Shown here in pieces: positions 36,736 through 45,445 of a DNA stretch of 64,000 bases. The stretch covers positions 124,001 through 188,000 of the forward strand of contig NZ_FNGY01000003.1 of assembly GCF_900103665.1 (NCBI RefSeq), in the 5' to 3' direction. The DNA comes from Pedobacter steynii (GTDB taxonomy: Bacteria; Bacteroidota; Bacteroidia; Sphingobacteriales; Sphingobacteriaceae). Position 1 is the first letter of the stretch, and the number at the start of each line of letters is the position of its first letter. The position numbers and the translations under genes were made by a program. Under the pieces are notes generated by a model that saw only the letters and a list, made by a program, of their open reading frames with translations, had not been told where the DNA came from and did no database searches.

Positions 36736-38091
36736 ATGTCATTTAAAAGAAACATTGAAAATTATCTTAATAGCTGGAAATTAAGGGATAGTCGTAAGCC
36801 GCTCATCATTAGAGGAGCACGTCAGGTTGGGAAAACTACACTGATACGAGATTTTGCTAAGGGTTATCAGCATAGAATTATACTCAATCTGGAAAAGCCT
36901 GGCGATCGACGTTATTTTGAAGACTTTGATAATGTTCAAACGATTTTAGAAGCATTGTTTTTAGCTCATACCATACCTTCATCTGCTATGGCTAATACGC
37001 TTCTTTTCATCGATGAAATTCAGGAAAGTCCAAAAGCCATCCAGTTATTACGATATTTTTATGAAGAATTGCCGGAGCTTCATGTGATCAGTGCTGGTTC
37101 TCTTTTAGAATTTGCAATGCAAAAGGTGCAAAGCTTCCCGGTGGGAAGAGTAGAATTTCTATACCTCCATCCATTAAATTTCCAGGAATATCTGGAAGCC
37201 GTAGGTAAACAAGAGCTATTAGGATATTTGCAGTCTGTTCCAATAAAACCAGTTGCTCATAAGTTGTTAATGGATGCTTTTCATCGTTACGCAATTATTG
37301 GTGGAATGCCAGAAATAATAAAAATGGATGTTCAGCAGCAGAGCCTTTCAGATTTACCTAGGATATATGAAAGTATTTGGGGGACTTATAAAAATGATGT
37401 AGAGAAGTATACATCTAATGATACGGAAAGGAAAATTATTAAACATTTGATGGATACTGCCCCATTGTATCTCGACGAACGTGTAAAGTTTCAGGGTTTT
37501 GGAAATTCCAGCTATCGATCAAGGGAGGTAGGAGAAGCATTTAGAACACTTGATGATGCAAAAATCATACGGTTGATTTATCCTACAACAGATTTGCAAC
37601 CTCCTATAAAAACAGATCTAAAGAAGTCGCCACGTCTACAGTTTCTAGATACTGGTTTAGTCAATTATACTCTTGGTATCCAATTAGAAATGCTCGCTAT
37701 GGATGATTTGAATAGAGCTTACAAAGGTGCTGTTATACCCCATTTAGTAACACAGGAGCTTATATCTCTTCAAAGTATTTCAGCGCATAAGCCTAATTTT
37801 TGGGTTAGGGAAAAATCTCAATCGAATGCAGAAGTTGATTTGCTTTTTACCCACCAGGATTTGGTTATTCCCATTGAAATAAAATCAGGGAGCACAGGGA
37901 GTCTGAAATCACTTCACCAGTTCATAGATGCTTCAGATCATCCTTATGCGATACGTATGTATGCTGGTACTTTCAACATTGAGAAAGCGATCACACCGAG
38001 TCAAAAACCATATTTACTCATGAATTTGCCTTACTATGCCGGTACCTCTCTGCCACAGTATGTGGAGTGGTTTGTTCGGCAGGAACTTTAA
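36736..38091 (+). CDS. AAA ATPase with DUF4143 (archaeal-type ATPase)
   Basis: 451 aa from the ATG giving MSFKRNIENYLNSWKLRDSR; an earlier in-frame start at 36697 adds 13 residues but lies upstream of the likely transcript start. Walker A is GARQVGKTTLI, Walker B is TLLFIDEIQ. The C-terminal DUF4143 region includes FRTLDDAKIIRLIYPT and REKSQSNAEVDLLF, with EIKSG a nuclease-like D-ExK pattern. Related proteins occur singly or in defence and toxin-antitoxin contexts; role unknown. It sits between hairpin copies 1 and 2. Confidence 0.85.
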   Translation: MSFKRNIENYLNSWKLRDSRKPLIIRGARQVGKTTLIRDFAKGYQHRIILNLEKPGDRRYFEDFDNVQTILEALFLAHTIPSSAMANTLLFIDEIQESPKAIQLLRYFYEELPELHVISAGSLLEFAMQKVQSFPVGRVEFLYLHPLNFQEYLEAVGKQELLGYLQSVPIKPVAHKLLMDAFHRYAIIGGMPEIIKMDVQQQSLSDLPRIYESIWGTYKNDVEKYTSNDTERKIIKHLMDTAPLYLDERVKFQGFGNSSYRSREVGEAFRTLDDAKIIRLIYPTTDLQPPIKTDLKKSPRLQFLDTGLVNYTLGIQLEMLAMDDLNRAYKGAVIPHLVTQELISLQSISAHKPNFWVREKSQSNAEVDLLFTHQDLVIPIEIKSGSTGSLKSLHQFIDASDHPYAIRMYAGTFNIEKAITPSQKPYLLMNLPYYAGTSLPQYVEWFVRQEL

Positions 38092-38147
38092 ATCCTATAT
38101 ATCATTTGCCAGCCAAATCGCTGATTAAACATAAATCAGATAGGAAA

Positions 38148-38218
38148 TGGTTCGAGAAACGCCCAGTTGGGGTCCACAAACAAAAAAATCGTTTTTCGAT
38201 AAGAAGAACGGCTTTTTT
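38148..38218 (+). repeat. Degenerate copy 2 of the tRNA-end/hairpin sequence
   Basis: TGGTTCGAG and GGTCCAC occur as at the tRNA fragment, then ATCGTTTTTCGATAAGAAGAA and CGGCTTTTTT. The left arm reads ATCGTT instead of GCCGTT, so the hairpin is no longer fully paired: a decayed copy. Similarity to copy 1 goes on for about 30 bases (TTTC.TA, TTATTT, CTGCAA). It shares position with the end of the ATPase gene. Confidence 0.6.
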
Positions 38219-38282
38219 GTTTCCTAGAAGCTTATTTAGATACTGCAATGCCAAGAATTGTAGAAACAGATGTTTCAATAAA

Positions 38283-39026
38283 TTACTCCCCTTTGCACTT
38301 TTCATTAAGGGCTTTGGTAAATTCTTTTGTAATTGGTTGACCGCCCAGATTCATACATTCATTATAATATTTTTTAGCCCTTTTACAATCATCCTTTAAA
38401 AAACAACAAATAGAAAGTTTAAACAGTGTATTCTGATTTTTTGAATCCAAGGCATAAGATTGCTCCAATAATACTATTGCTTTGTTGAGCTTATTCTGAT
38501 CATTGTTAGCATAATAACCAATCATATAAACAGTTGCTTTATCCGTAATTATCCTTGAATTTTTAGGATCAATACTTAACCCAGCATCATATTGCATCAT
38601 TGCACTTTCATAATCACCAAAGGAATGATAAATGGCCCCAAAGCCCCAATATATATCAACATTCGTTGAATCCAGAAGCCAGGCCTGGTTAAATCGGTAC
38701 ATGGCCGTTTTAATATCTCCACGATATAAATAATTAAATCCCAAACTGATCAATGCGGTCGATGCCTTATTCCTGGTCCCTTCTTGCTTTATATAAGTAT
38801 TGATAAGTTCATTGTCAGCATCTTTTTGATCCTCAGTTTTAGGCAGGTCCCCATATTTAGGTAAAAGTCTAATATTCGTTTTTGCTTCTTCCTTCCACTC
38901 CTGGTAAGTAATTTTTTCAGCAGACAATGTCGCTCGTGCTTTTTGGGAAGATTGAGCATTACCACAAGAAGTAAATAATGTATTAAACAGAATAACTAAT
39001 ACAAAAATAACACCACGTAAATTCAT
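38283..39026 (-). CDS. TPR-containing lipoprotein
   Basis: 247 aa from the ATG at 39026 (MNLRGVIFVLVILFNTLFTS); the earlier ATG at 39053 would put nine polar residues before the signal. The signal ends at a lipobox-type Cys (TSC-G). TPR-like repeats follow: ALISLGFNYLYRGDIKTAMY, then NVDIYWGFGAIYHSFGDYES and TLFKLSICCFLKDDCKRAKK. It lies between hairpin copies 2 and 3 on the opposite strand to the ATPase. Function unknown. Confidence 0.7.
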   Translation of the reverse strand: MNLRGVIFVLVILFNTLFTSCGNAQSSQKARATLSAEKITYQEWKEEAKTNIRLLPKYGDLPKTEDQKDADNELINTYIKQEGTRNKASTALISLGFNYLYRGDIKTAMYRFNQAWLLDSTNVDIYWGFGAIYHSFGDYESAMMQYDAGLSIDPKNSRIITDKATVYMIGYYANNDQNKLNKAIVLLEQSYALDSKNQNTLFKLSICCFLKDDCKRAKKYYNECMNLGGQPITKEFTKALNEKCKGE

Positions 39027-39085
39027 GTCACAGGGCAGGGTTTGAGGCGTCATAATGATTAAATTTCTTTTGTCTAATATAATTA

Positions 39086-39298
39086 TTAATTAGTTATGAG
39101 CCCACCATAAAAAAGCCATTTTTCGATAAGAAGAATGGCTTTTTTTGATTTACAAAGAAGAGGTTTGATCCTTGTAGCTGCATGTGAATGTAACATTATC
39201 CTATCTCTATTTTTTAAGATTGTTGCATCAGTTTCGCTATTGATTAGATAACAAACAAGTTCGCCATCAATGGCTCTGATTTTGATTTTAGTGATCAT
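39086..39298 (-). CDS. Short open frame, 70 aa, doubtful gene
   Basis: The N-terminal 53 residues (MITKIKIRAIDGELVCYLIN and on) look like a plausible small protein. The C-terminus (ILLIEKWLFYGG) is encoded by hairpin copy 3, so a longer gene may have been cut by insertion of that sequence. No family recognised. It is not clearly expressed. Confidence 0.25.
   Translation of the reverse strand: MITKIKIRAIDGELVCYLINSETDATILKNRDRIMLHSHAATRIKPLLCKSKKAILLIEKWLFYGGLITN
39095..39147. repeat. Copy 3 of the tRNA-end/hairpin sequence
   Basis: GAGCCCACCAT, as in the T arm of the tRNA fragment, followed by a hairpin with AAAAGCCATT and AATGGCTTTT around the same TTTCGATAAGAAG loop. Compared with copy 1 both arms changed together (CCGTT/AACGG to CCATT/AATGG), so pairing is kept by compensatory change. 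The hairpin is thus likely functional as terminator between the TPR gene promoter and sequences to the right. Confidence 0.65.
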
Positions 39299-39423
39299 GT
39301 TAATTAGATTAAAAGGTTAAAATATTAAGAGTTGTTATCGACTTCTCGAAAATCCACTTCAGACAACCCCACTTATGCAGATAAAAATAACGGGCATGAT
39401 CTCTATCTCAGTCTTTGGATTTG

Positions 39424-39819
39424 TCATGGGCTTGTGCCTGTCTGCCTGTTTTCATCCAGGCAGAGCGGAACTCTCGCACCTGTTTCAAGCGCATATTGCT
39501 TGACACCCAGCTGTAAGCCCTCAATACACGGTGCTTCGCTTTCAACCTTAGGCAAGTGATCGGATAATGCAGATGTGTACTTGTTTAAAAACTCGTTGAT
39601 TGAGTCTCGGTCATATAGAATAGACTTTCTACTCGGTTCACTAAACCGAATCTTACCTTCGTCCCGATATGTTTGTAGAATTGTTTTAGACTTGATAATA
39701 AGGCAATACATAGCCTCAATATATGAAATCCATTTATCTTCTTGTGGGCTATTGTAATGGGGCTTAAGACGGGCTACGACTTCTTCGACCAAGGTTAATA
39801 ACCGTGTCCAGGGCTTCAT
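39424..39819 (-). CDS. HTH_17 / excisionase-like DNA-binding protein
   Basis: 131 aa. Residues about 45-85 (KTILQTYRDEGKIRFSEPSR, then KSILYDRDSINEFLNKY) fit the MerR/excisionase-type winged HTH (HTH_17) common beside Bacteroidota integrases. An N-terminal helical part (MKPWTRLLTLVEEVVARL) precedes it. The ATG lies inside the end of the tyrosine-recombinase remnant, in another frame. It probably belonged to that mobile element as regulator or excisionase. Confidence 0.65.
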   Translation of the reverse strand: MKPWTRLLTLVEEVVARLKPHYNSPQEDKWISYIEAMYCLIIKSKTILQTYRDEGKIRFSEPSRKSILYDRDSINEFLNKYTSALSDHLPKVESEAPCIEGLQLGVKQYALETGARVPLCLDENRQTGTSP

Positions 39820-39910
39820 CCTTATGGAGGAAATTATTCATGTAGCCCATTGTGGTTTCAATATTGGAATGGCGAAATAATTTCTGTGCTGTCGTTATAG
39901 CGATTGTATG
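39764..39910 (-). pseudogene. Tyrosine recombinase (phage integrase) C-terminal remnant
   Basis: The minus-strand frame reads HTIAITTAQKLFRHSNIETT then MGYMNNFLHKDEALD to a stop at 39764-39766. This is the integrase ending: H.xxT, then KLxxHSNIETTMxY, with the last active-site Tyr in GYM. A stop codon stands directly before the His (39911-39913) and no N-terminal part is found, so only about 49 codons survive. Its 3' end overlaps the HTH gene by 56 bases in another frame. Confidence 0.75.
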
Positions 39911-40067
39911 TCACTGACCTACTGGTACGAAATAGGTAAGACAATATACGGTTTTTTATGGTTTAATAAAAGTCGTCATGAATGTAAATCATTGTTTATT
40001 AGTGTTTTAATAGTCATATCGAACCGTATTAAACCAATCTAAAAAGACTCATAATCTTCCACCTTTT

Positions 40068-40913
40068 TTATTGGGCAATAACCCGATAAATCGTCGAAGC
40101 ATAGCCGCACCATATCCCTACTCCAGGCCCTTTAATGTTTGTTTTCAAGGCCTTCGTACTTCCAACCAAAGGATTAGAGCCATTCAGGACCTCATCCTGT
40201 AGGCTGCTCCAGAATTCAAATCCACTTTGCGGTATCCCTGAAAATTTAACCATAACCGTGTCTCCCTTCATAAAATAAGGATCGTGTTTACTCGTCAGGT
40301 TATTATCCTGACCTCTATTGACCTGCAATTGCAATTCCTGTCCGTTAAAATACTGATCGTTCTGATTGGAGAGCAATGTTGGCGTAAACACTTTTGCCTT
40401 TTCTAACTTCGTATACATCCTGTAGTAATTTTTATCAGCTGCCGCATCCTTAAAGCGAACATTTAACTGAACATTATTTTTAGGCCTTGGAACAAACCAG
40501 ATGCTATCTAAAGGCGTAACCTTGGGAATAGAAGTCTCCGCCTCAAGCGTATTGCCGGCATAGGTTACGGTTAACTTATAATTACCCCCTGTTACTCCTT
40601 TCAGCGAAGTTCCTCTGTATAAAAAGTAGGGAAAGTAACGTTTGTCGGTCATCCCGGTTAACACCTCCGTTTCGGTTCCGTCAGATACCGTTACTTTAGC
40701 GTAGCGAATCACCACCTCTGCCAGTTGTGCGGAGTCTATCGCCGTAAAAAAGGGTAGGTTATGGGTTACAATCACATAAGGATAATCATCCTTCTCAATC
40801 CAGCCCTCCACTACAAAACGGGGTTTATAAGGTGCCGGTTTATCTGGCTTTTTACAGGAATAAGCCATCAACAGCAGCAGTACAAAAAAAACACTTCTAC
40901 AAAAATTCATCAT
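40068..40913 (-). CDS. DUF4249 family lipoprotein
   Basis: 281 aa with a lipoprotein signal (MAYSC-KK, Cys20). The opening KPDKPAPYKPRFVVEGWIEK, then DYPYVIVTHNLPFF, is the DUF4249 pattern: a conserved VVEG.I opening and beta-rich body. These lipoproteins accompany particular TonB receptors in Bacteroidota, as here: the receptor gene upstream overlaps by 4 bases. The pair probably imports an unknown ligand. Confidence 0.85.
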   Translation of the reverse strand: MMNFCRSVFFVLLLLMAYSCKKPDKPAPYKPRFVVEGWIEKDDYPYVIVTHNLPFFTAIDSAQLAEVVIRYAKVTVSDGTETEVLTGMTDKRYFPYFLYRGTSLKGVTGGNYKLTVTYAGNTLEAETSIPKVTPLDSIWFVPRPKNNVQLNVRFKDAAADKNYYRMYTKLEKAKVFTPTLLSNQNDQYFNGQELQLQVNRGQDNNLTSKHDPYFMKGDTVMVKFSGIPQSGFEFWSSLQDEVLNGSNPLVGSTKALKTNIKGPGVGIWCGYASTIYRVIAQ

Positions 40914-43246
40914 CTGAAAACTACTTTATAATTAATGGCGGGAAGGACGGGAAGCAAGGCAATCGACTTCTCCTGAACAGATACCCTGCCAGAACTCAGG
41001 CTCCCACGGGCCATATAATAATTAAACATGGGGTTCTTTTTATTGTATACATTATAGACCGATAAGGAAAGCGAACTTTTATACTTCCCGGTATGAAATT
41101 GATAACCTGCAGAAAGGTCAAGCCTGTGGTAAAGGGGCATTCTGGAACTGTTATAGGCACCGTACTCATTCACTACATTTCCTGCAATCAGGTACCTGCT
41201 TACCGGCTTGGTATACGCATTTCCTGTCGCCAAGGTAAAAAGCGCTGATAAATTCCAGCGTGGAGATAATTTGTAATCAGACACCAGCGACAAATCATGC
41301 GTTCTATCGTATTTAAAAGGAAAAACCTGCCCCTCGTTAATTTCAGCGAATGTCCGTTCAGACCTGGAAAGGGTATAACTCAGGTATCCGGTAAACTTTC
41401 CTTTTTTCTTTTTCAGGAAAAATTCAGCACCGTAACTTTTACCCTTCCCCAGGTAAATATGATCTTCAATCCTCAGATTTTCAAATAGGTTCATGATGCC
41501 CCCGGAAAATTCAATCGCATTTTTCGAATCTCTGGCATACAAATCAATATAGCCCTCATAACCGGAATCAGCCCATTCTTTAAAAATACCGAGGCTGTAT
41601 TGATTCCCTTTTTCAGGCGGAACCCCATTGATACTGGGCATCCAGAAATCACTTGGAAAGTTGGAGGCAGTAACCGGAATCAGGTGAATGGTCTGCACAT
41701 TTCTGGAATAGGCAAACTTTAGTGCAGTCTGCTTATTCAAATGATACCTGGCTGTAAAAGAGGGCTCCAGGAAGAGCTCATCGCTCAGGGTTTTGCTCCT
41801 TGGGAAATGGGTAACCGAAGCATCTTCACTAGTGATGTTGTAGGGTCCTGTATGGCGGTAATACGTTAACCGCAGTCCGGCATAAATACTTAGCCGTTCC
41901 GAAAACTGATAGTCATCACTGAGAAACAAGGCCCCCTCATCAGCAAAATAAGTATTCGCGATTCCATAATCAAAATCCGTCAGCCCGTTTCTTGCAAAGG
42001 GGGTATTGGGTTTAAACTTATGCTGATTAAGGTCTATACCTGCTTTCAGCTGATGCTGGTCCAGGTAAACCTGTAAAGCCGAATGATAGCTGAAATCCCT
42101 GATTGCAGATTGAACCCCTGCTTTAAATCCCTCCTGCTGCATGCCGAAATTAAAACGGTATCCGCTATAACTTAAGGTATTGTCCAGCACGATCTTATCC
42201 GAAACGATCCGGTTCCAATTGAGGGATGCCGCATTATTTTGCCAATCCATTCCATTGTTAATCTGGAACCTGCGGATGTCAAAGCCAAAATCATCTGCTC
42301 CCATATAAAAAGTAGCAAACAATCGGTCTTTCGCTGTTAAAGCCAAAGCAGAGGAAAAGTTCAGGTCATAAAAATCATACCTCATTTGGTTGCTGGATTC
42401 ATCTCTATTGCCCAAACGATTTACGATTGGCCATACAGAATGGTTCATAAATGTTTTCCGCATGGAGGTCGCAAAAGACCAGTTCTTTGTGATTGGAATC
42501 TTCAGGTTCAAACTTGCAGCCAGCACACTCAACTCTGCTTCCAGTCTCAGCGAATCTGCGACAGCCTGATTGCTCTTAATGTCAATTACAGCAGATAGCC
42601 GGCCTCCGTATTCCGATGGGATGCCTGATTTATAAAATTTCACCTGCTCCACGGCGTTGCTGTTAAACACAGAAAAAAATCCAAGCAGGTGCGAAGGGTT
42701 ATAAACGACGGAATGGTTAAAAAGCACCAGATTTTGTCCGGAGTTACTGCCCCGGACAAACAGCCCTGCATTCCCTTCTCCCCCATTGCCAATTCCAGGC
42801 AGGGTCTTAATCGTTTTAATGAGGTCATGCACGCCTAAAAAAGCAGGTGTTTTCTCCAAATCGGCTGCCCTCAGCAGGTGATAATTATTCAGGTTACTTT
42901 GCAGGATCCCCTGATCACCGCTGATCTGAACTTCGTTTAAGAATTGAGTGTTCGTCTTTAAATAGAAAGTCCGGTGATGGTCCTTCCTGAGCGACAATGC
43001 GGTACTCAGTTCCGCATAAGCCATATGGCTGATCCGAAGCTCGGTTTTTCCTTTATCCAGTTGTATTTTAAAATAACCGTTTTGATCGGTCACCGTCTGC
43101 TGCTGACTTGATTTTAAAGAAACCCGCGCTCCTGAAATTGCTTTCCTGCCCGAATCGGCCAGCACCACTCCTTCTAAAAATACTTTCTGGGCCAACCCAT
43201 TAAAACCAAGCAACAGGAGCAACAAAACGAGAAACGGTTTAGACAT
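40910..43246 (-). CDS. TonB-dependent receptor with carboxypeptidase-regulatory-like domain
   Basis: 778 aa, signal peptide 1-19 (GFNGLAQ). A beta-sandwich (VFLEGVVLADSGRKAISG, 20-110) precedes the plug (DLIKTIKTLPGIGNGGEGNA, then GLFVRGSNSGQNLVLFNHSV) and the barrel, ending with an aromatic strand INYKVVFR. The relative shortness and paired DUF4249 gene place it in the receptor class used with lipoprotein partners. Substrate unknown; no catabolic genes are adjacent. Confidence 0.9.
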   Translation of the reverse strand: MSKPFLVLLLLLLGFNGLAQKVFLEGVVLADSGRKAISGARVSLKSSQQQTVTDQNGYFKIQLDKGKTELRISHMAYAELSTALSLRKDHHRTFYLKTNTQFLNEVQISGDQGILQSNLNNYHLLRAADLEKTPAFLGVHDLIKTIKTLPGIGNGGEGNAGLFVRGSNSGQNLVLFNHSVVYNPSHLLGFFSVFNSNAVEQVKFYKSGIPSEYGGRLSAVIDIKSNQAVADSLRLEAELSVLAASLNLKIPITKNWSFATSMRKTFMNHSVWPIVNRLGNRDESSNQMRYDFYDLNFSSALALTAKDRLFATFYMGADDFGFDIRRFQINNGMDWQNNAASLNWNRIVSDKIVLDNTLSYSGYRFNFGMQQEGFKAGVQSAIRDFSYHSALQVYLDQHQLKAGIDLNQHKFKPNTPFARNGLTDFDYGIANTYFADEGALFLSDDYQFSERLSIYAGLRLTYYRHTGPYNITSEDASVTHFPRSKTLSDELFLEPSFTARYHLNKQTALKFAYSRNVQTIHLIPVTASNFPSDFWMPSINGVPPEKGNQYSLGIFKEWADSGYEGYIDLYARDSKNAIEFSGGIMNLFENLRIEDHIYLGKGKSYGAEFFLKKKKGKFTGYLSYTLSRSERTFAEINEGQVFPFKYDRTHDLSLVSDYKLSPRWNLSALFTLATGNAYTKPVSRYLIAGNVVNEYGAYNSSRMPLYHRLDLSAGYQFHTGKYKSSLSLSVYNVYNKKNPMFNYYMARGSLSSGRVSVQEKSIALLPVLPAINYKVVFR

Positions 43247-43479
43247 ACACTTACAAAAAACGGGATTTGCGTTATGTTCGTAAAGAACGTCATTTTTTAG
43301 GCAAAGGCCCCATAAAGCGTAAAAAAATCAATAGATAAGATATAAATTTTACATACAATTATTTACCCTGCATCCTGCCTTTGCTTCAGCGAAACATGCA
43401 GCTTAAATTTCAGAGAGAATCCCCAAAAATCATTCATTAGAATCCCAAAAACGCAAAAGAATGATCGCATTTAAAGACC

Positions 43480-43500
43480 TATATTTGGCCCCCAAATATA
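43480..43500 (+). promoter_or_regulatory. Perfect 9-bp inverted repeat at the -7 site before a TonB receptor
   Basis: TATATTTGG, CCC, CCAAATATA: a perfect palindrome just 7 bases before the ATG at 43508. Its left arm starts with TATATTTG, the Bacteroidota -7 consensus. A regulator bound there would block or bring RNA polymerase. TATATTTGG recurs before the AraC gene (45420-45428), so AraC could control both. Confidence 0.55.
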
Positions 43501-43507
43501 AACAAGC

Positions 43508-45406
43508 ATGCTTTTTAAAAATTCCGCATACCTGATCGGTTTATTGGGTTGTACCCTCAGCGTGAATGCGCAAACAGAAAATATCTCTAAACCTTTAAAT
43601 GATACCACCAGGAAACTGAATGAAGTCATCGTCAAAGAAAACAGACTTCAACTGCCTTTTTCCAAACAAAACAGAAATGTATCCATCATCGACCGGGAGA
43701 AAATCAAAAGCCTGCCGGTCAGATCGGTCAGCGAACTGCTCAGTTATGTCTCCGGTGTAGATGTTCGTCAGCGTGGTCCCGGCGGATCACAGGCAGACAT
43801 CAGTATGGATGGAGGAACGTTCGATCAAAGCCTGGTATTAATCAATGGCATTAAAGTTTCAGATCCGCAAACAGGACATAACATGATGAACCTGCCCATC
43901 ACTATGGACGACATCGACCATATCGAAGTCCTCCGGGGATCGGCTTCCAGAATCTATGGCATCAATGCCCTCACCGGTGCCATCAATATTGTAACCCGGA
44001 CGGTAAAAACAACCGGGCTTTCCGCAAACCTATTCTCGGGAAGCAGTTTTAAAAAGAAAGAAGGAAATGGCAGCACCTATGCCAACTACGGGATTCAGGC
44101 CAGCGGATCTCTGGCATTAACCAGCTCCTCCCATTTGTTCTCTGTAGCTCAGGAAGCGGGAAATGGTTACCGCTACAATACGGCCTTTAACAACCAGAAA
44201 CTGTATTACCAGGGAAAAATAAATGTGGGATCTTCGGATTACCTCGACGTCATGGCAGGCTATGTCCATAATAATTTTGGAGCCAATGCCTTCTATGCGG
44301 CCCCCGGAGATAAAGAAGCCGAAGAAACGGTAAAGACCGCACTGGCCTCAGTTTCCTATACGACTAAAATCATGGACAACTGGACATTGGTTCCCCGGAT
44401 CAGCTACCGCAATAATGTAGACGATTACCTTTACATCAAGCAAACGCCGGATAAGTTCCACAACCACCACATCGGCAATGTATTCGATGCAGAACTGAAC
44501 AATACGGTTCAAACCGCCATCGGTACTTTTGGCTTCGGACTGGAAGCAAGAACCGAACGCATCAAAAGCACCAACCTCGGCAAAAGAGACCGGACCAATA
44601 CCGGCATCTTTGGAGAATATAAATTTGAACCTGTAGCACGTTTGCTAATTAATGTGGGGATGTATACCAATTACAATTCCGACTATGGATGGCAGGCTTT
44701 CCCAGGCCTCGATGCAGGTTATAATTTCTATGGCAACTGGCGCTTATTTGCGAACCTCGGAACGGGACAACGTTTACCGACCTATACAGACCTTTATTAT
44801 AAAGGACCCACCAATATTGGAAACGACCAGCTTCGTCCTGAAAAATCGAAATATGCAGAAGGAGGAATTAAGTTCAACAATGACCAGCTTTCCATGAATG
44901 CGAGTTATTTTGTCCGCCGGATCGATAATTTTATTGATTGGGTAAAAGCACAACAGAGCGATCCATGGCAGCCTCAAAATTTCAGTCAGGTCAATACCAA
45001 TGGTTTTACATTAAGCGCAGATTATAAGCTGGCCAGTCTTTCTCAAAACGGGTGGTTAAACGGACTCAGACTAGGTGCTTCTTATACCAACCTCGATCCC
45101 AGCTTTAAAACTACGCTAAGCACCGCAAACTTTTCCAGATATGCATTGGAGAGCCTGAGAAATCAGCTGAGCGGAACAGCGAATGCGACCTTTTGTAAAG
45201 TCATTGACCTAACCCTTACTGCCCGTTACAACGAACGCATCAGCTATAAAAACTATACCGTTATGGATGCAAGAATAGCTTTTAAACAAGCGCATTACAG
45301 CATTTATGCAGATGGGGCCAACTTGTTCAATGTACAATACATTGAGGCCGGAGCGGTACCTATGCCCGGCTCCTGGTTTACCCTCGGACTAAAGGCTGGA
45401 ATCTAG
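43508..45406 (+). CDS. TonB-dependent outer-membrane receptor, BtuB/siderophore type
   Basis: 632 aa, signal peptide 1-21 (SVNAQ). No N-terminal extra domain: the plug starts at LNEVIVKENRLQLPFSKQNR, with PVRSVSELLSYVSGVDVRQR, then VLINGIKVSDPQTGHN and IEVLRGSASRIYGINALTGA. The barrel ends with a C-terminal LGLKAGI strand. Such short receptors take up iron complexes or vitamin B12. It precedes an AraC regulator and an M1 peptidase on the same strand and probably responds to that regulator. Confidence 0.9.
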   Translation: MLFKNSAYLIGLLGCTLSVNAQTENISKPLNDTTRKLNEVIVKENRLQLPFSKQNRNVSIIDREKIKSLPVRSVSELLSYVSGVDVRQRGPGGSQADISMDGGTFDQSLVLINGIKVSDPQTGHNMMNLPITMDDIDHIEVLRGSASRIYGINALTGAINIVTRTVKTTGLSANLFSGSSFKKKEGNGSTYANYGIQASGSLALTSSSHLFSVAQEAGNGYRYNTAFNNQKLYYQGKINVGSSDYLDVMAGYVHNNFGANAFYAAPGDKEAEETVKTALASVSYTTKIMDNWTLVPRISYRNNVDDYLYIKQTPDKFHNHHIGNVFDAELNNTVQTAIGTFGFGLEARTERIKSTNLGKRDRTNTGIFGEYKFEPVARLLINVGMYTNYNSDYGWQAFPGLDAGYNFYGNWRLFANLGTGQRLPTYTDLYYKGPTNIGNDQLRPEKSKYAEGGIKFNNDQLSMNASYFVRRIDNFIDWVKAQQSDPWQPQNFSQVNTNGFTLSADYKLASLSQNGWLNGLRLGASYTNLDPSFKTTLSTANFSRYALESLRNQLSGTANATFCKVIDLTLTARYNERISYKNYTVMDARIAFKQAHYSIYADGANLFNVQYIEAGAVPMPGSWFTLGLKAGI

Positions 45407-45445
45407 TCTTAAAAATGGCTATATTTGGTTAGAGATCTTCCGAAT

